Counted from the stretch's first letter, positions 29,776-36,123 are shown. The stretch is DNA of 40,185 bases from an uncultured Clostridia bacterium (GCA_947649615.1 CANSSG010000024.1:1-40185), one strand, 5' to 3'. The notes: generated by a model not told the origin, from the letters alone. Program-made: numbers and translations.

Positions 29776-32046
29776 TTAAAGCTTGTTCCGCATGATCTTC
29801 CCGCTGATGGTCTTTGGAAGTTCCTCTTTAAAGACCACAATCCGCGGGTATTTATAAGGCGCCGTATGCTTTTTGACATAATCCTGGATCTCTTTTTTGA
29901 GTTCCTCTGTCCCCTCCTGGCCGGGAACCAAAACAATGCTGGCCTTGACCACTTGGCCGCGAATCTCGTCCGGCGCGGCGGATACGCCGCACTCCAACAC
30001 ATAGGGCAGCTCCATAATGACGCTTTCAATCTCAAACGGCCCAATCCGGTAGCCGGAAGACTTTATCACGTCGTCCCGCCGCCCCACATACCACAAGTAA
30101 CCGTCCTCATCCTGCCACGCCACGTCGCGGGTGTGGTAAAGCCCGTCATGCCAGACCTCCCGGGTCTGGGCCTCATCCCGGTAGTAGCCGGAAAACAGCC
30201 CCGGCACACCTTTGCCCTCCTCGGCCCGGATGCAGATTTCTCCGTTTTCACCGGGGGCTACCGGCTCGTTGTTTTCATCCACCAGCACCAGGTCATAGGT
30301 GGGAACCGGTTTGCCCATGGAACCAATCTTTTGCTTGTTGCCCAACAGATTGCCAATACAAAGGGTAGTCTCCGTCTGGCCGAAGCCCTCATAGATTTGC
30401 AGCCCCGTCTGGCTCTCAAACTGCCGGAACACCTCCGGGTTCAGCGCCTCGCCGGCAGTGGCGGCGTGTTTGATGCTGGACAGGTCGTATTTGCTGAGGT
30501 CCTGCTTAATCAGCATCCGATACATAGTCGGCGGGGCGCAGAAGGTGGTGATGTTGTACTGCGCAAACAGCGGCAGAATCTCCGCCGCGTCAAAGCGGTC
30601 AAAGTCGTAGGTGAATACCGCCCCCTCGCAGAGCCACTGCCCGTAAAGCTTCCCCCACAGCGCCTTGCCCCAGCCCGTCTCGCTGATGGTAAAGTGCAGC
30701 CCGTCGGCATGGACGCAGTGCCAGTACTTCGCGGTTATAAAATGCCCCAACGCATACTGATAACTCTGGGCGGCAATCTTAGGATACCCCGTAGTGCCGG
30801 AGGTAAAGAACATGAGCATCAAGTCCCTGCCGCAGGGCGCGTCGGGCGCGCGGTCAAACTTACTGCGGTACATGGCGTATTCCTCATCGAAGTCGTGCCA
30901 TCCCTCCCGCTTGCCGCCTACCACAACCTTGATCTTTAGGCTGGGGCTGTCCTTTTCGGCGATTTCAACCTGGCGGGCCGTATCGCCGTCGGCGGTACAG
31001 ATAATGGCGCTGACCTCCGCCGCGTTGAAGCGGTAAGAGAAATCATGCTCCTGGAGCTGGTTGGTTGCCGGAATGGCAATGGCCCCCAACTTGTGCAGGC
31101 CCAAAATAGCGAACCAGAACTGATAGTGCCGCTTGAGCACCAGCATCACCCGGTCGCCCCGGCGGATGCCCAGGGCCTTGAAGTAGTTGGCCGCGCGGCT
31201 GGATGCCCGGGACATGTCCTCGAAGGTAAACCGCCGCTCCTTCTTATGCTTGTCCAAATGGAGCATTGCCAGCTTGTCCGGATATTTCGCCGCGATGGCG
31301 TCCACGCAGTCAAAGGCGAAATTAAACTTCTCCGCGTTGGGGAATGTGAGGGATTGCAGCACCCCGCGTTCGTCTTCCCTGGCGTCAAAGAAGGGCTTGC
31401 AGACGTAGTCCTCGCTGGTGCGGGCCTGGACGATAGACTGGCGGACGGATTTCTCGTCCGTTTTCTCACCAGAGATGACTACCGCGCAGAATACGCAGGG
31501 CTTGCCGCCTACGGCGATCATCCCGTGGGGGGTGGAAGAATTGTATAGGATGCTGTCCCCTTCGCTGAGAATCTCGCTGTGCTCGCCCACCTGGACTTTT
31601 AGCTGCCCGGAGAGGACAATGTCAAACTCCTGCCCGGAGTGGGTGGTAAGATGAATGGGCATATGCTGCTGGGCTTCGTCGTAGTCGTAGGTCACATAAT
31701 ACGGCTCCGCCAGCTTGTTGCGGAAGAAGGGCGCCAGGTTGCTGATTTCAATGCCCGGCTCCTTGGCGGTCTGCTGGCCCTGGCCCTTGCGGGTGACAGT
31801 GTAGCTGGACAAGTGGGCGCTATGCCCCTCCAACAGGTCGGTAATGCCAATGCCAAAGGCCAGGGAGCATTTGTGGATAAAGGTAAAGGGCAGGTCTGCA
31901 ATACCGCCCTCGTAGGCACGGTATTCCTCCGGCGTGGTATCCGTTTTCCGCGCCATTTCCGTCTCGGTAAAGCCGCAGATGGCCCGCATTTCCCGAATGC
32001 GGAAGGCAACTTCCATCAGTTGGGTGTTTACATGGGTCGTATCCAT
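29776..32046 (-). CDS. XRE-cupin-acyl-CoA synthetase fusion
   Basis: 756 residues from ATG 32046, chosen because TTGGAGGAACGATCC precedes it. Three domains: residues 12-75, an XRE helix-turn-helix (IREMRAICGFTETEMARKTD, EEYRAYEGGIADLPFTFIHK); residues 125-195, a cupin (HMPIHLTTHSGQEFDIVLSG, then EGDSILYNSSTPHGMIAVGG); residues 240-756, a complete AMP-forming ligase with TSGTTGYPK (415-423), YEGFGQTETTLCIGN, the YHTRDVAW and YVGRRDDVIKSSGYRIGPFE core motifs, and catalytic Lys750 in LPKTISGKIMRNKL. The ligase would activate a carboxylate to its acyl-CoA; the cupin-XRE part could bind the acid and regulate. The specificity is unknown. It is downstream of a T-box leader. Confidence 0.9.
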   Translation of the reverse strand: MDTTHVNTQLMEVAFRIREMRAICGFTETEMARKTDTTPEEYRAYEGGIADLPFTFIHKCSLAFGIGITDLLEGHSAHLSSYTVTRKGQGQQTAKEPGIEISNLAPFFRNKLAEPYYVTYDYDEAQQHMPIHLTTHSGQEFDIVLSGQLKVQVGEHSEILSEGDSILYNSSTPHGMIAVGGKPCVFCAVVISGEKTDEKSVRQSIVQARTSEDYVCKPFFDAREDERGVLQSLTFPNAEKFNFAFDCVDAIAAKYPDKLAMLHLDKHKKERRFTFEDMSRASSRAANYFKALGIRRGDRVMLVLKRHYQFWFAILGLHKLGAIAIPATNQLQEHDFSYRFNAAEVSAIICTADGDTARQVEIAEKDSPSLKIKVVVGGKREGWHDFDEEYAMYRSKFDRAPDAPCGRDLMLMFFTSGTTGYPKIAAQSYQYALGHFITAKYWHCVHADGLHFTISETGWGKALWGKLYGQWLCEGAVFTYDFDRFDAAEILPLFAQYNITTFCAPPTMYRMLIKQDLSKYDLSSIKHAATAGEALNPEVFRQFESQTGLQIYEGFGQTETTLCIGNLLGNKQKIGSMGKPVPTYDLVLVDENNEPVAPGENGEICIRAEEGKGVPGLFSGYYRDEAQTREVWHDGLYHTRDVAWQDEDGYLWYVGRRDDVIKSSGYRIGPFEIESVIMELPYVLECGVSAAPDEIRGQVVKASIVLVPGQEGTEELKKEIQDYVKKHTAPYKYPRIVVFKEELPKTISGKIMRNKL

Positions 32047-32075
32047 GGATCGTTCCTCCAATGAGAAGATTTGTC

Positions 32076-32101
32076 ATACTTTTTCTTGCAAGAAAAAGTA
32101 T
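32076..32101. repeat. 26-bp perfect palindrome
   Basis: ATACTTTTTCTTG / CAAGAAAAAGTAT is a perfect inverted repeat without a loop, 30 bp upstream of the ligase start. It resembles the CTTTTTGT/ACAAAAAG palindrome upstream of korD in composition. As RNA it would be a weak AU hairpin; function is unknown. Confidence 0.7.
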
Positions 32102-32147
32102 CAAAAAGAAGGGCAATACAAGTCAAAACATCTCTGCTGTCAAATCG

Positions 32148-32342
32148 TTATTTTTCTAGCAAAATGCCATCCGCAAGAGTAAAACAGCCGCCATACAGGG
32201 GTAAAAGAGACTCCTTCGGCTTATGGCAGATGTGAATAACGGCGGCATCCGTTTGCAGCAGCAACCGCTCGGCCCGCTCCGAATTTTCCTGGGCCGGCGC
32301 GGAACTCGGCCGATACATCCCGCAGAATCTTGCTATTTCCAT
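32148..32342 (-). CDS. small uncertain ORF downstream of the T-box
   Basis: 64 residues from ATG 32342 (MEIARFCGMYRPSSAPAQEN...LADGILLEK), or 69 from an ATG 15 bp earlier. Neither start has a convincing ribosome-binding site. The sequence reads like protein, but no family is recognised. It is the first frame after the T-box terminator and lies about 100 bp before the acyl-CoA ligase. It could be a leader gene, a remnant, or chance. Confidence 0.35.
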   Translation of the reverse strand: MEIARFCGMYRPSSAPAQENSERAERLLLQTDAAVIHICHKPKESLLPLYGGCFTLADGILLEK

Positions 32343-32382
32343 GCCGCCGCTGCGCATCGCCTTAAAATTGTACCGGAAAAAG

Positions 32383-32680
32383 CAAAAACCCGTCTCAAAG
32401 AAAACCTTTGAGACGAGTTCATAAACCAATTATGTACCCGCGGTACCACTCAAATTGCATCCTGTCTATAGAACGCCACTCTTCAAGCTCCAACAAGCTC
32501 TATGCACTGACGCGGCATACACGGGAGACGTCTACTAACCGCTTAGGCGTTCGGACCTCCAGCTCAGAAGGGATGGGACCATGGAGAAGCCAGCCGCCAA
32601 GGTTCCACCAATCCCCGGCTCTCTGTGAGACGTGCCGCTCCGTCCGTCTTCGTCATTGCTTTTCTTATTTACTTAAGTTG
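32383..32680 (-). promoter_or_regulatory. T-box riboswitch (tentative Ile specifier)
   Basis: Read on the minus strand the leader shows AATGACGAAGAC, CAGAGAGCCGGGGAT and TGGTGGAA of Stem I, TTCTGAGC on its descending side, and the T-box AATTTGAGTGGTACCGCGGG (32436-32455). A terminator follows at 32383-32414 (GTCTCAAAG / CTTTGAGAC, then a T run). The three bases at the specifier position, counted from TGAGC as in the glyQS leader, are AUC (Ile). The UGGU bulge fits an A discriminator, as in tRNA-Ile. Uncharged tRNA should favour readthrough into the acyl-CoA ligase. Confidence 0.88.
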
Positions 32681-32685
32681 CTGAT

Positions 32686-32714
32686 ATTTTACACGAAATG
32701 TTCGGAGTTGTCAA
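32686..32714 (-). promoter_or_regulatory. promoter of the T-box transcript
   Basis: On the minus strand TTGACA (32709-32714), 17-bp spacer, TAAAAT (32686-32691). It lies 19 bp from the left end of the IS remnant and is intact. Confidence 0.88.
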
Positions 32715-32732
32715 GGGGAAATTGTGGGGGAT

Positions 32733-33456
32733 CAGGGCAATCAATTTTGCAAAAGAAGATCAAAAGAGTTAAAATAGAAAGTATGGGAAAGCAGGAAATT
32801 GTAGAATACTTCGAGGAAGTAGAAACAAGCCGGAAATACAAGGGATATTTTTGTAGTATTCCGGAAGCAATCAGCATCGTGGTGCTGGGAAGCATATGCG
32901 GACTGCGCAACATAAGCCAAATACACCAATGGGCGGAAAGTGACAGTGTGAGCGAATTTTTATCACAAAAAATTAAGCTGGAAAGCTATGACAGCCCTCT
33001 TCATATCATCAGCGCCTAGATTTCGGAAGTGGAAACGCGGACTGCATACACCACAGCGGATATAAGCTGGCTATATGGGAGGGAGAAGTGGAAGAATCTG
33101 TGTTGTATTGGTGCGATTAAGACAGAATTTGAGAGAAAAGGTGTAAAAACGGAAGAATGGCACTACTATATTTCCAGCCGCACGCTTACCTCGCTGGAGC
33201 TGCTCCATCATGCCCGGATGGAATGGGCAGTGGAATCCATGCACTGGATTTTGGATGTTCACTACTCGGAAGATTTCTGCCGAATTGTAAACCGAACCAT
33301 TCAGCAGAATCTGAACATGCTCAGAAAGTTCGCTCTGAGTCTGATTAGGCAATTCAAGACTGATTCAAATTCCAAACGTCCTCTTTCGCAAATTATGTTC
33401 AACTGTCTCCTGAATCCCTCGGATATTTGTTCCATTTTGCAAAATTGATTTCCGTG
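32733..33456 (+). mobile_element. ISAs1-family insertion sequence, internally deleted
   Basis: 724 bp bounded by 22-bp inverted repeats with two mismatches: left end 32733-32754 (CAGGGCAATCAATTTTGC then AAAA), right end 33435-33456 (its complement reads CACGGAAATCAATTTTGC then AAAA). Full ISAs1-family elements are about 1.2-1.4 kb, so roughly half is missing. No target duplication is obvious in the flanks (TGGGGGAT left, GCACGGCT right). The element marks the border between metabolic genes and the accessory region. Confidence 0.8.
32783..33448 (+). pseudogene. ISAs1 family transposase remnant
   Basis: The N-terminal part (ATG 32783 to an in-frame TAG at 33017-33019) matches the ISAs1 N-terminal domain: EIVEYFEEVETSRKYKGYFC, SIPEAISIVVLGSICGLRN, QIHQWAESD. 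The C-terminal part, in the same frame after the stop, has VETRTAYTTADISWLYGREK, EEWHYYISSRTLTSLELLHH and MEWAVESMHWILDVHYSEDF, including the terminal Glu region. The central DDE core between them is gone except for what looks like a short SPLHIISA fragment, so there may have been two deletions. It cannot be an active transposase. Confidence 0.85.
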
Positions 33457-33489
33457 GCACGGCTACCGTGCTGCTGTGTTTTCGACCTC

Positions 33490-33518
33490 TTGACAGCGGT
33501 GCAGCTATCTGGTAACAT
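33490..33518 (+). promoter_or_regulatory. promoter with palindrome over -10 (module 1)
   Basis: TTGACA (33490-33495), 17-bp spacer, TAACAT (33513-33518). The -10 lies inside the palindrome CTGGTAACATCCAG. The two later copies of this module have the same arrangement with a different palindrome. Confidence 0.65.
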
Positions 33519-33575
33519 CCAGGACAAGCCCAGGCCTAGCGAACCGCCGCAAGGCGTAGAAGGGAGGTAGGAAAC

Positions 33576-33731
33576 TTGAAAACGCCAAACCTCGCGGAAC
33601 TGCTGGTACAGCAGACCAAAGAAGCCGAACGGCTCCGGCTAAAGCTTCAGGAACTCAACCGCCTTGCCGAAACGTGCAAGGACCTTGACGAGTTCCGCCG
33701 GGAGCTTGACCGGCTGAATCACCAGCAGTAA
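33576..33731 (+). CDS. 51-residue coiled-coil protein (module 1)
   Basis: 51 residues starting with TTG 33576 after GAAGGGAGGTAGGAAAC, a strong ribosome-binding site. The sequence is one amphipathic helix rich in Leu, Glu, Gln and Arg (KTPNLAELLVQQTKEAERL, LKLQELNRLAETCKDLDEF, RRELDRLNHQQ). No family recognised. It ends in a hairpin terminator and faces a convergent ribbon-helix-helix gene. The same layout recurs at 34.3-34.7 kb. Confidence 0.65.
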   Translation: MKTPNLAELLVQQTKEAERLRLKLQELNRLAETCKDLDEFRRELDRLNHQQ

Positions 33732-33772
33732 AAAGCGCCGGGCCACCAGTGCAAGGCCAACCCGACGCTTTT
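33730..33772 (+). terminator. terminator of the 51-residue gene
   Basis: AAAAGCG / CGCTTTT plus CGGG / CCCG and CC / GG form an interrupted stem with a T4 end. A second hairpin (about 33780-33818, GACCGGCGCGG with CCGCGCTGGTC) follows and may serve the convergent gene. Confidence 0.6.
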
Positions 33773-33848
33773 CCCCACAGACCGGCGCGGTGAGTATCGC
33801 CGCCGCGCTGGTCTAGCGTTTCTAGTATACCACACCGCCGGGAAAAAA

Positions 33849-34034
33849 TCAACCGCCTTTTTCCCGCTCCATCCGCTCCCGGACAGCCTGCAAGATATAG
33901 CCCTGCAAGCTCTGACCGGCAGCGGCGGCAACGCTCTGCATTTCCGTATGTGTTTCTGGATTCATTCGGATTGTTACAGTTTTCTTTGTCGCTAAATACC
34001 GCGCATTCCCCCGCCTTTTTGCATCGGTTGACAA
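33849..34034 (-). CDS. ribbon-helix-helix (CopG/Arc-like) protein
   Basis: 61 residues from TTG 34034, favoured because GGGGGTGATAGA precedes it and because the resulting STDAKR start resembles the STDAER start of the gene at 35327. An ATG at 34058 is the alternative. The sequence KKTVTIRMNPETHTEMQSVA, then AAAGQSLQGYILQAVRERME, is a ribbon-helix-helix pattern: one beta strand and two helices. It likely binds DNA as a dimer and regulates its own promoter, where CATG palindromes cluster. A truncated paralogue lies at 34626-34709. Confidence 0.72.
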   Translation of the reverse strand: MSTDAKRRGNARYLATKKTVTIRMNPETHTEMQSVAAAAGQSLQGYILQAVRERMEREKGG

Positions 34035-34068
34035 TCTATCACCCCCACAAAAATTCATTTTGTGATTT

Positions 34069-34207
34069 ATTTTACCATATCCCTGCAATACATGCAATCA
34101 TGTAAAGCTGCACAATTCATGTTATCATGTTTTGTACAGCTTTCACAAAGTTCATGCAATCATGAGTTTTCCGCTTGACAATCCGTAAAGATTCATGCTA
34201 TCACGAA
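34069..34207. promoter_or_regulatory. cluster of four CATG palindromes with divergent promoters
   Basis: Four related sites start at 34091 (CATGCAATCATG), 34118 (CATGTTATCATG), 34153 (CATGCAATCATG) and 34194 (CATGCTATCACG). The leftmost overlaps the -35 of a minus promoter for the ribbon-helix-helix gene: TTGCAT (34092-34097), 17 bp, TAAAAT (34069-34074). The rightmost overlaps the -10 of a plus promoter. Spacing is 27, 35 and 41 bp. They look like operators, or less likely iterons. Confidence 0.65.
34175..34204 (+). promoter_or_regulatory. promoter with palindrome over -10 (module 2)
   Basis: TTGACA (34175-34180), 18-bp spacer, TATCAC (34199-34204), the -10 being inside TTCATGCTATCACGAA. 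It reads toward the gene at 34339. Confidence 0.6.
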
Positions 34208-34338
34208 CGCACAACAGCAACCGCAAGCGGCTAAAGGCTTGCGGACCTCCCATCCCCCGCAAGGCCCTGGGGGACGTGCCTAAAACGTCCCACCCCAGCC
34301 CGCAAGGGCAAATACACCTGGTAGGAGGTAGAAAGGGC

Positions 34339-34476
34339 ATGGGACAGAGCATGACAGCAACAGAAGCCGCCCGGCTGATTGACTGGCTGAAAGCCAACGG
34401 CCACAGCGCGGAAGAAGCCACGGAGTGCATCAAGTACATCGCCACCGGCATCCAGCAACCCCAGCAGAACCAGTAA
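34339..34476 (+). CDS. 45-residue hypothetical protein (module 2)
   Basis: 45 residues from ATG 34339 after GGTAGGAGGTAGAAAGGGC; a second ATG four codons on is possible. The sequence (MTATEAARLIDWLKANGHS, AEEATECIKYIATGIQQPQ) reads as two helices. No family recognised. It occupies the same place in module 2 as the 51-residue coiled-coil gene in module 1 and is followed by two hairpins. Confidence 0.6.
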   Translation: MGQSMTATEAARLIDWLKANGHSAEEATECIKYIATGIQQPQQNQ

Positions 34477-34485
34477 AAGCGCAAA

Positions 34486-34562
34486 AAGATAGCCGCCCCT
34501 CCCCAAGAGAAACGGCTATCTAATCCCAACACGGGGCGGCATGGCCTACCACGTGCCGCCCC
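34486..34562. repeat. paired hairpins after the 45-residue gene
   Basis: GATAGCCG / CGGCTATC (34486-34519) and GGGGCGGCA / TGCCGCCCC (34533-34562) follow the stop codon. Module 1 has the same pair-of-hairpins arrangement. No T run follows either, so they may not be terminators. Confidence 0.55.
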
Positions 34563-34625
34563 CCATGATACCACACCCCGCCCAGAAAATCAACACCACG
34601 ACCCAAATAACCGGCATCCAGGAGG

Positions 34626-34709
34626 TCAGCCACTTCTCTCCCGCTCCATCCGTTCCCGGATGGCCTGCAAGATATAACCCTGTAGGCTCTGCCCAGCGGC
34701 AACCGCTTG
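34626..34709 (-). pseudogene. truncated ribbon-helix-helix gene copy
   Basis: On the minus strand the frame reads AVAAGQSLQGYILQAIRERM then ERERSG and a stop, nearly identical to the C-terminal half of the gene at 33849-34034 (AAAGQSLQGYILQAVRERME). The N-terminal half is missing and replaced by a promoter sequence. The flanking ACCACACC...AAAATCAAC sequence is also duplicated from module 1. Confidence 0.75.
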
Positions 34710-34735
34710 ACACCTGCACAACTTCATGCTACCAT
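34707..34735 (+). promoter_or_regulatory. promoter with palindrome over -10 (module 3)
   Basis: TTGACA (34707-34712), 17-bp spacer, TACCAT (34730-34735), the -10 being inside TTCATGCTACCATGAA. It abuts the truncated gene copy and reads toward 34861. Confidence 0.6.
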
Positions 34736-34784
34736 GAATTTATGCCAAGCGAAACACCCCAGCACTTTGAAAACTGAACAGGGT

Positions 34785-34812
34785 TTGCACTCGCTCCCAA
34801 ATCTGCTACAAT
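34785..34812 (+). promoter_or_regulatory. second promoter of the 56-residue gene
   Basis: TTGCAC (34785-34790), 16-bp spacer ending TGC, TACAAT (34807-34812). Confidence 0.6.
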
Positions 34813-34860
34813 AGCTTTAGCCGCCTAACCAGACAGAAAGCAACGGAAGGAGGTGCTATC

Positions 34861-35031
34861 ATGTCAGATAAAGAATGGGTTACCATGATAATTCAGCATT
34901 ACGGCGACCTACAGCGAATTAAGCAAGAAAACGGAGACCACGAAAATCGCGCTCTTGACTATGCGCTGAAGCTGACCGTTGCGCAATTATCCTCTCTGGG
35001 TGTGAACGTCGAGGACATCACACTAAGCTAA
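34861..35031 (+). CDS. 56-residue hypothetical protein
   Basis: 56 residues from ATG 34861, preceded by GGAAGGAGGTGCTATC, an excellent ribosome-binding site. The sequence (SDKEWVTMIIQHYGDLQRIK, QENGDHENRALDYALKLTVA, QLSSLGVNVEDITLS) looks helical and acidic. No family recognised. It has two candidate promoters and a strong terminator, so it is an independent unit. Its upstream leader is complementary over 15 bases to the terminator region. Confidence 0.75.
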   Translation: MSDKEWVTMIIQHYGDLQRIKQENGDHENRALDYALKLTVAQLSSLGVNVEDITLS

Positions 35032-35048
35032 AACCGAATATCAACCGC

Positions 35049-35094
35049 AAAGAGTGTAGACCCTGTTCAGTTTTTAGGGTCTACACTCTTTTTT
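35049..35094 (+). terminator. terminator of the 56-residue gene
   Basis: AAAGAGTGTAGACCCT / AGGGTCTACACTCTTT, a perfect 16-bp stem, followed by a T run. Its inner 5' arm and loop (35060-35074) are complementary to the leader at 34770-34784. Confidence 0.95.
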
Positions 35095-35265
35095 CCCACA
35101 CCACTGGGGGCTGGGGGAATGGCTATCTCCAAACATTTGCCGTCTTGACGGCGGCCCAGCCCTAAGCCACGCACAGCGCGGCCCACAGGTGCAAGTCCAG
35201 CCGCCCCACCTGGGGCGGGCGCTCATGGGATGCAGACCCCCAAATAAAAATTTTATCACCCCCCA

Positions 35266-35294
35266 TTGACAATACGTATTACGTATGTTATGTT
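35266..35294 (+). promoter_or_regulatory. promoter with TACGTAT repeats in the spacer
   Basis: TTGACA (35266-35271), 17-bp spacer, TATGTT (35289-35294). The spacer is almost entirely ATACGTATTACGTATG, two overlapping short palindromes. Tandem short palindromes between -35 and -10 are typical operators of ribbon-helix-helix repressors. Confidence 0.65.
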
Positions 35295-35326
35295 TAAAGA
35301 AACCAAAAAGAAAGGAGGCCGAAAGT

Positions 35327-35479
35327 ATGAGTACCGATGCAGAACGCGCGGAAACCAGAAAGGCGATGGCATATGACCTCTTCAACATCGTTGATGACGA
35401 CCCCGCGCAGGAGACGTACACGAAAGAAGAGGTAAAAAAGCTAATTCGCGTGTACGTCACAACCGCAAATCAGCAGTAA
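35327..35479 (+). CDS. 50-residue hypothetical protein
   Basis: 50 residues from ATG 35327, preceded by AAAGGAGGCCGAAAGT; the longer in-frame extension overlaps the promoter. The sequence is STDAERAETRKAMAYDLFN, IVDDDPAQETYTKEEVKKL, IRVYVTTANQQ: charged and helical. No family recognised. A GC hairpin (35488-35507, GGGGCCGG / CCGGCCCC) separates it from the next gene, with which it is probably cotranscribed. Confidence 0.72.
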   Translation: MSTDAERAETRKAMAYDLFNIVDDDPAQETYTKEEVKKLIRVYVTTANQQ

Positions 35480-35531
35480 CGGGAACCGGGGCCGGGGAAC
35501 CGGCCCCACCTCCCCAAAGGAGGGAAACGCC

Positions 35532-35708
35532 ATAGACGCAAGGAAAGACACCCCGCAAGCCCGGTATGACCGGGTAAAAACCAGGATGTATACCATCAAA
35601 GCCGTAACTACAACGGAAGCTGACATCATCCAGAGGTTAGACAGCGAACCGAACAAGGCCGGATATATTAAAAGGCTGATTCGTGCCGACATTGCGAAAG
35701 GCAAATAA
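35532..35708 (+). CDS. small protein with apparent ATA start
   Basis: 58 residues if translation begins at ATA 35532. AAAGGAGGGAAACGCC places a consensus ribosome-binding site 8 bases before it, and the frame from there (DARKDTPQARYDRVKTRMYT, IKAVTTTEADIIQRLDSEPN, KAGYIKRLIRADIAKGK) resembles small ribbon-helix-helix-like proteins of Clostridia mobile elements that normally start with Met at this point. The only in-frame ATG (35586) would remove 18 residues and has a poor site. Either ATA is used or the start codon has mutated. Confidence 0.6.
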   Translation: MDARKDTPQARYDRVKTRMYTIKAVTTTEADIIQRLDSEPNKAGYIKRLIRADIAKGK

Positions 35709-35755
35709 AAAACCGTTCCCATGTTGTAACCATGTAGTGAAAAGGAGGTTTTGAA

Positions 35756-36103
35756 ATGCCAACCAGCGAGAATGAGAACGCATCCGGGAATGACGCCAAG
35801 GTGTACGCGCCCTTCCGCTGTGTCGCCGCCTTTGCCGACGGCTCCCGGCTTCTGTTCGACGGCCTGACCCGCGAACAAGCCCGCTCGACCATGGACGCCG
35901 CAATGGAGCAGCACGGGGATATAGGCTGGTGGAACTGGGTAACAGACGAAAACTACCGCAACGGGGAGTATTACAAGCTGATACCGCCGCCGCCGCGTTT
36001 CCCGTTCCCTATCCTGGACCTGTCCGACTGCCAGACCGAGGAAGAGCGTCTAAAAGCCCTCCATGACCCATTTGAACCCGATGGAGCGCCGATAGGGGAG
36101 TAA
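35756..36103 (+). CDS. hypothetical protein of the accessory region
   Basis: 115 residues from ATG 35756 after AAAAGGAGGTTTTGA. The central part (YAPFRCVAAFADGSRLLFDG, LTREQARSTMDAAMEQHGDI, GWWNWVTDENYRNGEYYKLI) is a compact alpha/beta-like sequence and the C-terminus is Pro- and acidic-rich. No family recognised. It is last of a plus-strand series of small genes and has its own terminator. Confidence 0.7.
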   Translation: MPTSENENASGNDAKVYAPFRCVAAFADGSRLLFDGLTREQARSTMDAAMEQHGDIGWWNWVTDENYRNGEYYKLIPPPPRFPFPILDLSDCQTEEERLKALHDPFEPDGAPIGE

Positions 36104-36123
36104 CATCTACCCACCAGCACAAA

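Noticed and set aside
32540-32640. Val (GUC) or Ser (UCC) as T-box specifier
   Set aside because: Both lie near the AUC triplet, but counting from TGAGC as in glyQS places AUC at the specifier position; kept as alternatives until folded.
34091-34740. CRISPR-like repeats
   Set aside because: The CATG palindromes are short, irregularly spaced and overlap promoter boxes; there are no spacers or cas genes.
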